Positions 18,882 through 29,626 are shown, counted from the first letter of the stretch. The stretch is DNA of 64,000 bases from Aristolochia californica (GCA_029961685.1 JARWKL010000007.1:13029013-13093012); one strand, 5' to 3'. The notes: a model not told the origin generated them from the letters alone. Numbers and translations: made by a program.

Positions 18882-19031
18882 TATTTGTCTTCTAGGTTGT
18901 CTGGGAATTATAATAGGTCTCGGAGTCTCAAATACTCTAATATAATTATTTAGGGATAAAACAAAACAAATAAAACTAAAAAGCGCAAAATTACTAAAGA
19001 TTATTACTAATGCAATATTAACAAAGAGCAT
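18825..19031 (-). pseudogene. 63-codon hydrophobic ORF, chimeric C-terminus
   Basis: Minus-strand copy reading normally from Met at 19031 and losing its last few residues at the joint at 18857/18858, replaced by inverted sequence for a 68-codon frame. Confidence 0.8.
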
Positions 19032-20023
19032 ATATTTTTTCTAAACACTTAATTATAATAGCACTAAATAAGAAAAAGTCAGATTCTAATAATTCTTCCA
19101 AACACTGAGGAATCCAAACAAAATATTCAAAAAGTCTTATACTAAGAATAAGTAAAAACCAAATAACAGAAAAGATACCTATTATGTAAAAATAAAGGCG
19201 TATTCTTGTAAAGTCTTATAAAACAAAGCTAAGTATATATATGCAGTAGGTAAATATCGAAGAACAAGTCTAGCAACCTGGTGAAGAAAGAAGAAGACAA
19301 GCCAAATGAACATAAAGAAAGGGTACGGCGGCGTTGTAGCCTCCGGGAGCGACGCTTGGTCCCTTCAGACAGAGGCCTGTTGGGAGCAGAGGCGGCTGTC
19401 AGGGTAGAACCCTCACCCAGCGGTATTCCAGCCTAATATACCCAATCTGTGACTACTTAGTTTAACAGACAACGAAAGCAGTAAGGATGAGAGCAAGAAC
19501 TACAATACCAAGAGTGATAAACAGAATAATCATGAACAACCAAACAAGGAAACGATGAAAACCAAACAAGGAAACGATGTAAGCAAACTTCCTGAGGGGT
19601 CTCCTGACTTTTTTCTCCTGTTAGACTTCCGAACTGGTCTCACCACTTAGGACTAACAGAGGTGTGTGCTTTCCTAGCAAAAGCTTTGGGCACGGGCTCC
19701 ATCAACATTCCACACATACAATAAGCCCTTGGTCTCAGAAGACATAAACGGGCAACAAGTGGAACTAAGGACCGTGAACCCTCAAAGGATTACACAATGC
19801 TATTACTGTTAGCCTAAGATGAACTTGAAGTTAGCCAGAAGTCATACAGGGAAAAGACCAGGAGGAACCCGGAGGAAGGTCCCGAAAAGAACTTAAGAAA
19901 TAGAGTCGGAAGAAGATAGGAAACTTACAAGGATTTGTGCGAGAGAATTAGAGGGCAAGAGGAGAAGACATGGAACTCATCGTAAGCAGCAAAGGGTGTG
20001 AGCAAACAACTTCTTCATATATA
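19032..20023 (-). promoter_or_regulatory. Leader of minus-strand genome (lineage A)
   Basis: Same content as 17756-18746. uORF at 19948-19980, predicted donor and acceptor at the mirrored positions (intron about 19278-19928), mini-ORFs at 19462-19533 and 19182-19313. One base near the cap differs (CATATATATTTC against CATATATGTTTC on this strand). Confidence 0.7.
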
Positions 20024-20465
20024 TTTCTCAAAGGTTTACAAGAGGAGTACTTATAGCTAAACTTGGCCGACAGTTAGACCAAAGGAATCACCCGGGTGCT
20101 CATTGGGCCCCATCGACAGTGAGTTGTCCTTTTGGCTTTACAGGTGTGCGGCCTGGACCTTTGGTTACTAACCAAATGACATAAAGTAAAATGTGACATA
20201 AAGTAAAGAGTACAAATATGACACAAAGTAAAGTGACATGACACAAAGTAAAGGTGACATAAAGTAAAGGGCAGCTGTACATGATAAGGCTTATTTTGTC
20301 TTCCAACGGATAAGTCTTGCTAAGGATAAGATTTGCCAGATCTTCTTTCTGAGTCTTGATAAGTCTTGATGTTGTCAGAACGTCTTGTCTTTTATAATAA
20401 TTCTTCTGATGATAAACCTTGCTAAGGATGCTGTCTTGTCATCTTGTCCTTTTGTAATAATTCTT
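20024..20465 (-). promoter_or_regulatory. 3' region and promoter, minus strand (lineage A)
   Basis: Same five 15-mer repeats, palindrome and TATAAGTA box (20049-20056 on this strand) as at 17313-17755. It drives transcription leftward into the leader at 20023 and the inversion joint, so this transcript would read from one genome copy into the other's antisense. Confidence 0.75.
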
Positions 20466-21506
20466 CTACTTGCCTTCTGATGTAAGAAGATTATGGATAG
20501 CCTCTGAGTCGTATTCACAATCTTCTTCTTCTTGAGAATAGCACTGTAAAGTTTGGGTCCCAGTGGAATCAGTCTTACTGGAAGTGTCTGAGGAGCTTCT
20601 GAGACCATATCCTTGTTCTTTCAGATACTGAGTAAAATAATCGTCCATCATTTTCTTTATTTCTTCTTTCTCTACCAAAGTTTTTGTCTGTTGGTCTTTT
20701 CTTTCTTCTTCTTTTTCTTTTTCTTTTGGCATTTTTGGCAAATGCCCAGCCATCAACGGACTTGATGTGTCTTTACCGGTGGCCGTTTGCACCGGACTAG
20801 CTAGTGAATACCCTTCACTAGTAGGGGGCTGAGTTGAGAACATACCTGTAGCTTTCGCCTTCCACATTCTGTTTTCTCTTTCTAAGGTTTCAATATATTC
20901 TTTCTGAAAATCATTTTTCTCTTCTAAGAGTCGTCTTTTTTCATTGAGTCTTTGGATAGTCTTGGTAAGTGTCTCGCAATGATCACAAAAAATTATCTTT
21001 TTAGTGTCTTTTGCTACACTGTAAGTAACTTGATCTTCTCTAATGTGTCTGAGAGAGGGAGCAATATAATAATTTGTGCCAATAGTTAACTTTGCTGCCT
21101 CGAGTGCTTCTTGGAGATTGGTAAAGCCTTTATAAACAGGTTTTGGGAAATTCTGAATACTAGAGACAACTTCAGTCCAGGAATGAAAGACTCCTGGAGT
21201 GTGACCTTGAAAGACGACGTAAAAATTAAACCCTTTTTTCTTTTGAGTAAAATATTCTGAGAGACCATTGAGACAAGCAAGGAAATACTTTTGGTCTTTG
21301 GGATTTCTTTGATAAGCTAACCACAAGTTATCTAAGAGACATTGTTCTTCTTTAGTAACGGTAACTGATGGCAAAGTCTTGAAAGTAATATTTGATTTAG
21401 GAAAAACTACTAATTTCTGGTTACCAAAACTTAAAAATTCTTGGCCATAAGTATTATATCTAGAAGAAGACGATGAAGGTGGCCGAGTATGAGCAGAAAA
21501 ATCCAT
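20466..21506 (-). CDS. ORF VI-type protein, intact, minus strand (lineage A)
   Basis: 346 residues, identical in sequence to the copy at 16272-17312, including the viroplasmin domain at 95-140. Three nucleotides separate it from the upstream polyprotein stop. Confidence 0.9.
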   Translation of the reverse strand: MDFSAHTRPPSSSSSRYNTYGQEFLSFGNQKLVVFPKSNITFKTLPSVTVTKEEQCLLDNLWLAYQRNPKDQKYFLACLNGLSEYFTQKKKGFNFYVVFQGHTPGVFHSWTEVVSSIQNFPKPVYKGFTNLQEALEAAKLTIGTNYYIAPSLRHIREDQVTYSVAKDTKKIIFCDHCETLTKTIQRLNEKRRLLEEKNDFQKEYIETLERENRMWKAKATGMFSTQPPTSEGYSLASPVQTATGKDTSSPLMAGHLPKMPKEKEKEEERKDQQTKTLVEKEEIKKMMDDYFTQYLKEQGYGLRSSSDTSSKTDSTGTQTLQCYSQEEEDCEYDSEAIHNLLTSEGK

Positions 21507-21509
21507 CTG

Positions 21510-24500
21510 TCAAGAAATAAATTTTTGGTCAAAAAATCTTCTGCTTAAAGAATCTGCAAGACTATTATTTTTTCCTTTAATGTGTTCAAAAATTACTTTG
21601 TAACCATTACCGGTAATAATATCAACTAAGTTTAACCACCGTCTCCGGCTAATTTTATTTTCTTTACTTTTCTGAAAATATTTTACTATTGCTTCACAAT
21701 CTGTTCTTAAAGTGAATTCTGGTTTATTAATGATAAACAATCTAAAGGATTCTAACGAGTAAATGACTGCTAAAATTTCAGAATCAATACTACTCATATT
21801 TCCCTTTTCTTTAAACTTTCCACTAGCATAACTACAAATATGTTCTTCATCTTTACTACTGTATTGGTGGGGTTTGGCAATCAAAACTCCTCCCCATCCT
21901 AAGTTGCTGCCATCTGTTTCGATTATAAGGTAATCTGAATCTAAAGGCATTTGTAATTTAGGCAAAGTTTTTACTTTTTCTTTAACTTTTTTGACCAAAT
22001 TCTTATCTTCTTGGTTAAAGAATTTTTGTCCTGTGGGAGAGGTTTTATTATATAGGGGTCCTATTAGTTTACCTATATCTTTAAGAAAAGGTCTGGCATA
22101 ATTTACTAATCCTAAAAATTTTTGTAATTGTTTGGTATCTGACAGGTCATCAGGCATTTCTAAAATTTTCTTTGAAATATGATCCTGTAATTCAATCTGG
22201 CCTTGTCCAATGTTTACTCCTAAAAACTTGATATACTCTTTAAATAATTCAATTTTTGTTTTACTAATTATAATGCCTTCCTGCATAAAAGTGGCTAAGA
22301 CTAGTTGCAAATGTCCTATATGGTCTTCGATTGATTTACTAAAAACTAAGATATCATCTATATACACTAAGACAAAATTATCATATTTTCTAAATATATT
22401 GTCCATTTTTCTCTGGAAAATTGCTGGGGCATTCTTCAAACCAAAAGGCATTACTAACCACTCAAAATGTCCTTCTGGGCAGGTAAAGGCTGTCCATTCT
22501 ATACTATCTGGGTGCATTTTGATTTGCCAGAAACCTGATTTACAGTCAAATTTGCTAAAAATCTTTTTGTCTTGAATTTTATTAATTAATTGAGTCTTAT
22601 CTGGGATATTATAACTATCAGTTACAGTATTGTCATTTAGTCTTTTATAATTAATTACCATTCTAGATTTTCCTCTTTTTAGTTCACTATGTTTTCGAAC
22701 AATAAAAGCAGCTGATCTATGGGGACTGATAGATTTTCTAATGATGCCTAATTTTAATAATTCATTTATATGCATTTTAAAATCTTCTTTATCTAAGTTC
22801 GTAGCTTCTATGTTTGCTGTTTTTACTATGTAACTTGGGTTTAGGAGTTCTAATCTACACTGAATATGATTATTTTCCCAATATTTCAAAGGATTGTCTC
22901 CAAAATATTCTAATTGGTCAAGTTTATCTATAATTTGCTGTAATTGGTGTTTATCTTTGTGATTAATATTTACAATTTCTAAGTATAGTTTTTCTGTATC
23001 TAAGAAAGTATAGTCTAATTCTACCATTCTTTCAATCCAATCTTCAAAGTCTTCTGTTTCTTCCATGGCTTCTTCCAAGTATTCCGGGGAACTGGGAACT
23101 GAGATTATTCCAGCATCTGAGGTTTCTGTTAGGGTTGAGGTATCTCCTAAAGTGACAGGAACATCAACGATATCTTCGTAACATAAAAGTTTATTGTCTA
23201 ATTTTTCTAAAGTGGTTTCGACATGTTGGGCTAAGGCTTCTAAGGTGGCTGGTGGGGTTGTTTGTTTACAACTACCTAAAATAGGGCATTGACATGTAGC
23301 AGCTGATTTGGATTTGGAGGTTGATGCTACTGAGGGGCCACCACGCTCCGCTGAAAGGGTAGGAGAATAAGAGGTTTGGACAGGAACTATACTAGAATTT
23401 TTATGGAAGGGAAGGTAATCACGAGAAATAGTGAGGGAGCCATTATTATGAAGGATAAAATTAAGACCTAAAATAAAGTCTACTTTAAGTTTAAGGTCTC
23501 TAACCCACGTGAGGGGTAATGGATAAGAAGCAGAGAAGGTAGAACAGTTAGTAAAGAACTGAATCTGACCATTATCTACATATTGAGTATAAGGGTTGTA
23601 AGTACCATCTACCTGTTGGCTCATAACAGTTTTGGAAGTATGTTTGATATATTGGCGAGGGACAAGACGTCTATGGATGATACACTTTGTACATCCAGAA
23701 TCTACCAAAGCATCGAGGACGATAGAGTGCTTGTCTGGAAAGGTAAGCTTAGCTCGGACAAGAATGCTGGAAAAAGATTTGTCTTGATTACAGACAAAAG
23801 AAACATCTGGGGTAGGAGATGGGGTGACCGTAATCCCATCATAGGAGTCTTGTTCTAAGGCGTCTAATCTATGCTTTAATAAAGTGATTTCATCTTCACA
23901 GTTACTGATTTTTCTAGAGAGAATTTCTATCTTAGTGGAGGATATCTTGTCAGACTGGGTAGTGGAGGTAGGTTGGATGCCTAATTGACTAAGACAGGAT
24001 AAACAGGCTTCAATAAAGCACAAAGAGCATTTGGCACGCTGCTTCTTGCTAGGATACCATTTACACTGAAAGCAGGGATTACTATCTAAACCAGTAAACC
24101 ATAACCAATTATGAGAACATTCTTGAGAAACATCCATGAAATCGGTTTGATATTCTTCATCTAAGATAAGGTCTGAGTCAGAGTCTGAATCGGAGGATAT
24201 TCCTATCATGGAAAGACTGACTATACTGTATATGGATTCGGAATCAGACATGTATTCATCTACTTCTATGAGGTCTTGTTGTACATTTTCTACTAATGTT
24301 GATCTTCTAGAGTTAATATTTTGTCGTTTAGGACAGGTATTAGCAAGATGTTCATTCTGACCACAAATATAACAGGCTAATTTATTTTTATATGTTCTTT
24401 TAGGATTAAAGCGCCGAACATGTCTGTCTCTATTCAAATAGGGTTTTCTACTTTTAGATCTTCTAATAAAATACTGTTTTCTAAATTTATTTGGTTTTCT

Positions 24501-26501
24501 AGGATTAGGTTTCTCTTTAAGGCCATAAGCTTGGGCTGTATAAATTTGTTTACAGAATCCGAAATCATCTCCTTTAAGTTGTCTTTGGATCTGAATATCA
24601 GTACATTTTTCTTGTAGGACTTGCATAATGAATTTAGTTCTTTGACCAATAGAAAAAACACTATTAGGATGAGGTTCTTCTATTTTCTGCCATTTATCAT
24701 AAATTTCCTTTCCTAGAGCTCCTGGTAATTTTCTAAAAAGTTTGATACCTAAATCTTTATTAAAAGCATTTCCTGAAATACATGTATAATAAAAATAGTC
24801 TTGTAAGAATTTTTTGACATATTTGTAATTGTAAAGGCTTAACTGTTCTAAATGTATTACAGCATCTCTTTGGAGAGTTATGGAACCTAAATTAGGGTCT
24901 TCTCCAGTAACTAACTGAAATATTTTATTAACAAAATTATAAGGATTTGATCCTAAGGTCATTAACTGTCCAAATTCAGTTGGGTTATATCTTTTGTAAC
25001 TTTCCCAAAGAGCTTTAGTACTTTCTCCTAGGAAGGTTTCTAAATATCTATACATTTCTTCTACATCTTGAGACTGGAAATGTTGGATATAGTCTGAGAC
25101 TACCTGATTTTTCCAAAGATCTAGCACAGTAGTCCATTCTTGAGGGTCATGAGCAGATAGGTTAAGGATTTTTCCTTTTCCTTTGTCTTGGAAAGTAATG
25201 GGTCTTTCTACATCTTTTCTCTTACCTCTAGGATGTACTGGTTTTTCTAAAGTTATGGATTCCGTATATGGTATTCTTGGCATATTTCCTGAATGAAAGA
25301 CTTCTCTTGGAGGAGGTGTAGTATAGGTTGTGTAATTAAGAGGATTATTAACGGAAGAGCTTTCTGCTTCCATAAAGTCTTTGATACTGGTTAAGTCTAT
25401 GTCTGAAGGAGCTAAGGGCATAGTACCAATTCTGATATTTAAGTCTTGGTCGTAATATAAATATTCTTCCTCTTTTATTCTTTTATTTTTTATAAGATCT
25501 TCTTCTAAATGTAAGAGCTCTCTTTCAGAAAGATGTAATTCTAATTCCTTTGGATAAATAATTTCATCTAATTGTTTTTCATCTAACTCTAGATTAACTA
25601 GATCATAATTTTCACTAGAGATTGATTCAGTCTCTTCGGTATTTCTTTGTTCATAACTATTGAATCTAATATTTACATTGCCTTTTGTATCTGTATACAT
25701 TAAACTTTCTTCTGGACTAATAATTTTTTCTTCTCTAAATTTTAGATTCCAGTCTAGTCCAGCTAATTCTTCGGGAGCAAATTTTATAGGTTTTAGAAGC
25801 TTAATACCTTTATTACCAATTAAATTCACTACATCATCAATTTTTATCTTAAACTTGGTTGTGCTAGAACTAGTACATCTACCTAAAAAGCCAATACACA
25901 ACAAAAGATTATTTCCTACGAAAGAATCATATCCTTTAGTTTGAATTCCTACTTTTATATATTTCCTAAAGTCATGTAATCCTAGAAGGAAATCTGGGGA
26001 ACAGTAAAAGATGCCTCCGTTTTGGTTCATATCAATTTCTGTAATTCCTAACATAGCCTTTTTGGGGTCTGCCCATCTATCATCATATATGCTAAGCAAG
26101 GTTTTTGTTCCTAAATGTTTTCTTCCTAATCCTTTAACTCCAATAACAATAAGACCTAAATGGATTAAAGAATACATCTTTTTTATTTCTCTAAAAGCTT
26201 GTTCTGCTATTAAATTTACATTTACTGAATCTTGTCCTATGCAACTTATCTGAATTTCTCTATAATGTCTAAACAATCCTGTATGGAAATTAAGAGGCCC
26301 TGTTCTGTAAAGTTGTCTAGGATTTAAAAGATTCAATTGATTATTACTAAAGATAGTTAGATCTTGATCTACGTCTATTATATCATCTAATTGAATATCT
26401 TGTTGGGAAGAATTACTTTTTCCCGTAAGTTTGTCTAAAAGATTTAAATTTCTAAAGGAGTTTGTCATTTCTTCTGAGGTACTTCGCCTAAAAATAGCCA
26501 T
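21510..26501 (-). CDS. Polyprotein, intact, minus strand (lineage A)
   Basis: 1,663 residues with all motifs of the plus-strand copy. It differs at residue 1031 (Pro here, His elsewhere) and 1219 (Leu, as in most copies; Val in 11277-16268). No stop or frameshift. This is the second complete coding set in the window and belongs to the minus-strand tandem at 18858-31251. Confidence 0.97.
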   Translation of the reverse strand: MAIFRRSTSEEMTNSFRNLNLLDKLTGKSNSSQQDIQLDDIIDVDQDLTIFSNNQLNLLNPRQLYRTGPLNFHTGLFRHYREIQISCIGQDSVNVNLIAEQAFREIKKMYSLIHLGLIVIGVKGLGRKHLGTKTLLSIYDDRWADPKKAMLGITEIDMNQNGGIFYCSPDFLLGLHDFRKYIKVGIQTKGYDSFVGNNLLLCIGFLGRCTSSSTTKFKIKIDDVVNLIGNKGIKLLKPIKFAPEELAGLDWNLKFREEKIISPEESLMYTDTKGNVNIRFNSYEQRNTEETESISSENYDLVNLELDEKQLDEIIYPKELELHLSERELLHLEEDLIKNKRIKEEEYLYYDQDLNIRIGTMPLAPSDIDLTSIKDFMEAESSSVNNPLNYTTYTTPPPREVFHSGNMPRIPYTESITLEKPVHPRGKRKDVERPITFQDKGKGKILNLSAHDPQEWTTVLDLWKNQVVSDYIQHFQSQDVEEMYRYLETFLGESTKALWESYKRYNPTEFGQLMTLGSNPYNFVNKIFQLVTGEDPNLGSITLQRDAVIHLEQLSLYNYKYVKKFLQDYFYYTCISGNAFNKDLGIKLFRKLPGALGKEIYDKWQKIEEPHPNSVFSIGQRTKFIMQVLQEKCTDIQIQRQLKGDDFGFCKQIYTAQAYGLKEKPNPRKPNKFRKQYFIRRSKSRKPYLNRDRHVRRFNPKRTYKNKLACYICGQNEHLANTCPKRQNINSRRSTLVENVQQDLIEVDEYMSDSESIYSIVSLSMIGISSDSDSDSDLILDEEYQTDFMDVSQECSHNWLWFTGLDSNPCFQCKWYPSKKQRAKCSLCFIEACLSCLSQLGIQPTSTTQSDKISSTKIEILSRKISNCEDEITLLKHRLDALEQDSYDGITVTPSPTPDVSFVCNQDKSFSSILVRAKLTFPDKHSIVLDALVDSGCTKCIIHRRLVPRQYIKHTSKTVMSQQVDGTYNPYTQYVDNGQIQFFTNCSTFSASYPLPLTWVRDLKLKVDFILGLNFILHNNGSLTISRDYLPFHKNSSIVPVQTSYSPTLSAERGGPSVASTSKSKSAATCQCPILGSCKQTTPPATLEALAQHVETTLEKLDNKLLCYEDIVDVPVTLGDTSTLTETSDAGIISVPSSPEYLEEAMEETEDFEDWIERMVELDYTFLDTEKLYLEIVNINHKDKHQLQQIIDKLDQLEYFGDNPLKYWENNHIQCRLELLNPSYIVKTANIEATNLDKEDFKMHINELLKLGIIRKSISPHRSAAFIVRKHSELKRGKSRMVINYKRLNDNTVTDSYNIPDKTQLINKIQDKKIFSKFDCKSGFWQIKMHPDSIEWTAFTCPEGHFEWLVMPFGLKNAPAIFQRKMDNIFRKYDNFVLVYIDDILVFSKSIEDHIGHLQLVLATFMQEGIIISKTKIELFKEYIKFLGVNIGQGQIELQDHISKKILEMPDDLSDTKQLQKFLGLVNYARPFLKDIGKLIGPLYNKTSPTGQKFFNQEDKNLVKKVKEKVKTLPKLQMPLDSDYLIIETDGSNLGWGGVLIAKPHQYSSKDEEHICSYASGKFKEKGNMSSIDSEILAVIYSLESFRLFIINKPEFTLRTDCEAIVKYFQKSKENKISRRRWLNLVDIITGNGYKVIFEHIKGKNNSLADSLSRRFFDQKFIS

Positions 26502-26893
26502 GGTTTTTTGCTAGTACTGGGTCTACTTTGGTCAATTTTTATATTTCTTAATTTTTGTGTAATAGATTCTATTTCTTTATCTAAGTTTTGGGTTCCTTTA
26601 CTTGTTTTTATATAATCTATATTCTCTGCTAAGTTCCCAACTTTGTTCTTTAAATTTTTTATTTCTTCTTGAATTTTAGCTAGAGAATATTCTAAGTCTG
26701 TAAGCTTTAACTGTAAAGATATTCCTAAACTTATCAGTAAGTCTGTTATACTATTTAGTTGAGAGTTCTGACCGTGTAAACTGTGTTCTTCACTATTGAA
26801 ATGACACTTTAATGAACTAGATCCTATAAACTTAGGTTCTGTCTTTGCTGCTATTCTTAAATCAAGATATTCGATTTTTCTAAAAGGTTCCAG
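26465..26893 (-). CDS. Coiled-coil VAP-like ORF, minus strand (lineage A)
   Basis: Same 142-codon reading from the CTG (26893) and same AUG-free property as the copy at 10885. Overlaps the polyprotein start by 37 nt. Confidence 0.75.
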   Translation of the reverse strand: MEPFRKIEYLDLRIAAKTEPKFIGSSSLKCHFNSEEHSLHGQNSQLNSITDLLISLGISLQLKLTDLEYSLAKIQEEIKNLKNKVGNLAENIDYIKTSKGTQNLDKEIESITQKLRNIKIDQSRPSTSKKPWLFLGEVPQKK

Positions 26894-26898
26894 GGTGT

Positions 26899-26913
26899 CT
26901 GGCTCTGATACCA
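26899..26913 (-). promoter_or_regulatory. tRNA-iMet primer-binding site, minus strand
   Basis: 15-nt match on the minus strand, in an uninterrupted viral context. Confidence 0.93.
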
Positions 26914-26956
26914 AATCTACAGGGGGGTACTCTTTTTTACCTGGAGTATTCAGGTC

Positions 26957-27148
26957 CTAATCAGGATTATTTAATTCTGGGGAAATTACTCTTCTTAATA
27001 TTTGTCTTCTAGGTTGTCTGGGAATTATAATAGGTCTCGGAGTCTCAAATACTCTAATATAATTATTTAGGGATAAAACAAAACAAATAAAACTAAAAAG
27101 CGCAAAATTACTAAAGATTATTACTAATGCAATATTAACAAAGAGCAT
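26957..27148 (-). CDS. 63-codon hydrophobic ORF, lineage A, intact in genome context
   Basis: Begins MLFVNIALVII. Residues 2-28 form one predicted membrane segment, followed by a Pro- and Arg-rich tail (RPIIIPRQPRR). Its ATG is in weak context (T at -3, C at +4), favouring leaky scanning. It is the only ATG between the predicted splice acceptor and the polyprotein ATG. It ends in TAG, in the same frame as the coiled-coil ORF that follows. Lineage B differs by one Leu to Ile change plus synonymous changes. The predicted product is a small membrane protein; I do not recognise a family. Confidence 0.6.
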   Translation of the reverse strand: MLFVNIALVIIFSNFALFSFICFVLSLNNYIRVFETPRPIIIPRQPRRQILRRVISPELNNPD

Positions 27149-28139
27149 ATATTTTTTCTAAACACTTAATTATAATAGCACTAAATAAGAAAAAGTCAGA
27201 TTCTAATAATTCTTCCAAACACTGAGGAATCCAAACAAAATATTCAAAAAGTCTTATACTAAGAATAAGTAAAAACCAAATAACAGAAAAGATACCTATT
27301 ATGTAAAAATAAAGGCGTATTCTTGTAAAGTCTTATAAAACAAAGCTAAGTATATATATGCAGTAGGTAAATATCGAAGAACAAGTCTAGCAACCTGGTG
27401 AAGAAAGAAGAAGACAAGCCAAATGAACATAAAGAAAGGGTACGGCGGCGTTGTAGCCTCCGGGAGCGACGCTTGGTCCCTTCAGACAGAGGCCTGTTGG
27501 GAGCAGAGGCGGCTGTCAGGGTAGAACCCTCACCCAGCGGTATTCCAGCCTAATATACCCAATCTGTGACTACTTAGTTTAACAGACAACGAAAGCAGTA
27601 AGGATGAGAGCAAGAACTACAATACCAAGAGTGATAAACAGAATAATCATGAACAACCAAACAAGGAAACGATGAAAACCAAACAAGGAAACGATGTAAG
27701 CAAACTTCCTGAGGGGTCTCCTGACTTTTTTCTCCTGTTAGACTTCCGAACTGGTCTCACCACTTAGGACTAACAGAGGTGTGTGCTTTCCTAGCAAAAG
27801 CTTTGGGCACGGGCTCCATCAACATTCCACACATACAATAAGCCCTTGGTCTCAGAAGACATAAACGGGCAACAAGTGGAACTAAGGACCGTGAACCCTC
27901 AAAGGATTACACAATGCTATTACTGTTAGCCTAAGATGAACTTGAAGTTAGCCAGAAGTCATACAGGGAAAAGACCAGGAGGAACCCGGAGGAAGGTCCC
28001 GAAAAGAACTTAAGAAATAGAGTCGGAAGAAGATAGGAAACTTACAAGGATTTGTGCGAGAGAATTAGAGGGCAAGAGGAGAAGACATGGAACTCATCGT
28101 AAGCAGCAAAGGGTGTGAGCAAACAACTTCTTCATATAT
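27149..28139 (-). promoter_or_regulatory. Leader of downstream tandem unit, minus strand
   Basis: uORF at 28065-28097, predicted intron 27395-28045, mini-ORFs at 27579-27650 and 27299-27430. Here promoter, leader and the complete ORF set at 20466-27148 are collinear, so this is the one lineage A place where a promoter stands upstream of a complete genome with a second promoter and leader downstream. Confidence 0.72.
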
Positions 28140-28582
28140 ATTTCTCAAAGGTTTACAAGAGGAGTACTTATAGCTAAACTTGGCCGACAGTTAGACCAAA
28201 GGAATCACCCGGGTGCTCATTGGGCCCCATCGACAGTGAGTTGTCCTTTTGGCTTTACAGGTGTGCGGCCTGGACCTTTGGTTACTAACCAAATGACATA
28301 AAGTAAAATGTGACATAAAGTAAAGAGTACAAATATGACACAAAGTAAAGTGACATGACACAAAGTAAAGGTGACATAAAGTAAAGGGCAGCTGTACATG
28401 ATAAGGCTTATTTTGTCTTCCAACGGATAAGTCTTGCTAAGGATAAGATTTGCCAGATCTTCTTTCTGAGTCTTGATAAGTCTTGATGTTGTCAGAACGT
28501 CTTGTCTTTTATAATAATTCTTCTGATGATAAACCTTGCTAAGGATGCTGTCTTGTCATCTTGTCCTTTTGTAATAATTCTT
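28140..28582 (-). promoter_or_regulatory. 3' region and promoter, tandem unit, minus strand
   Basis: Repeats, palindrome and TATA as in the copy at 20024-20465, exactly 8,117 bp away. It would transcribe leftward through the complete genome at 20466-27148. Confidence 0.75.
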
Positions 28583-29623
28583 CTACTTGCCTTCTGATGT
28601 AAGAAGATTATGGATAGCCTCTGAGTCGTATTCACAATCTTCTTCTTCTTGAGAATAGCACTGTAAAGTTTGGGTCCCAGTGGAATCAGTCTTACTGGAA
28701 GTGTCTGAGGAGCTTCTGAGACCATATCCTTGTTCTTTCAGATACTGAGTAAAATAATCGTCCATCATTTTCTTTATTTCTTCTTTCTCTACCAAAGTTT
28801 TTGTCTGTTGGTCTTTTCTTTCTTCTTCTTTTTCTTTTTCTTTTGGCATTTTTGGCAAATGCCCAGCCATCAACGGACTTGATGTGTCTTTACCGGTGGC
28901 CGTTTGCACCGGACTAGCTAGTGAATACCCTTCACTAGTAGGGGGCTGAGTTGAGAACATACCTGTAGCTTTCGCCTTCCACATTCTGTTTTCTCTTTCT
29001 AAGGTTTCAATATATTCTTTCTGAAAATCATTTTTCTCTTCTAAGAGTCGTCTTTTTTCATTGAGTCTTTGGATAGTCTTGGTAAGTGTCTCGCAATGAT
29101 CACAAAAAATTATCTTTTTAGTGTCTTTTGCTACACTGTAAGTAACTTGATCTTCTCTAATGTGTCTGAGAGAGGGAGCAATATAATAATTTGTGCCAAT
29201 AGTTAACTTTGCTGCCTCGAGTGCTTCTTGGAGATTGGTAAAGCCTTTATAAACAGGTTTTGGGAAATTCTGAATACTAGAGACAACTTCAGTCCAGGAA
29301 TGAAAGACTCCTGGAGTGTGACCTTGAAAGACGACGTAAAAATTAAACCCTTTTTTCTTTTGAGTAAAATATTCTGAGAGACCATTGAGACAAGCAAGGA
29401 AATACTTTTGGTCTTTGGGATTTCTTTGATAAGCTAACCACAAGTTATCTAAGAGACATTGTTCTTCTTTAGTAACGGTAACTGATGGCAAAGTCTTGAA
29501 AGTAATATTTGATTTAGGAAAAACTACTAATTTCTGGTTACCAAAACTTAAAAATTCTTGGCCATAAGTATTATATCTAGAAGAAGACGATGAAGGTGGC
29601 CGAGTATGAGCAGAAAAATCCAT
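28583..29623 (-). CDS. ORF VI-type protein, third intact copy (lineage A)
   Basis: 346 residues, matching the copy 8,117 bp to the left. Its upstream polyprotein is truncated, so it is an isolated gene of a partial genome. Confidence 0.88.
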   Translation of the reverse strand: MDFSAHTRPPSSSSSRYNTYGQEFLSFGNQKLVVFPKSNITFKTLPSVTVTKEEQCLLDNLWLAYQRNPKDQKYFLACLNGLSEYFTQKKKGFNFYVVFQGHTPGVFHSWTEVVSSIQNFPKPVYKGFTNLQEALEAAKLTIGTNYYIAPSLRHIREDQVTYSVAKDTKKIIFCDHCETLTKTIQRLNEKRRLLEEKNDFQKEYIETLERENRMWKAKATGMFSTQPPTSEGYSLASPVQTATGKDTSSPLMAGHLPKMPKEKEKEEERKDQQTKTLVEKEEIKKMMDDYFTQYLKEQGYGLRSSSDTSSKTDSTGTQTLQCYSQEEEDCEYDSEAIHNLLTSEGK

Positions 29624-29626
29624 CTG

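Larger units (their letters stand above)
10636..27139. repeat. 8.2-kb inverted repeat of two complete viral genomes
   Basis: Arms 10636-18857 (plus) and 18918-27139 (minus) carry the same complete genome in opposite orientation, joined leader to leader across a 60-bp spacer. The joint at 18857/18858 shows no microhomology. Private amino-acid differences (His against Pro at polyprotein residue 1031, Val against Leu at 1219) show the arms are not a simple sequence duplicate. Confidence 0.9.
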
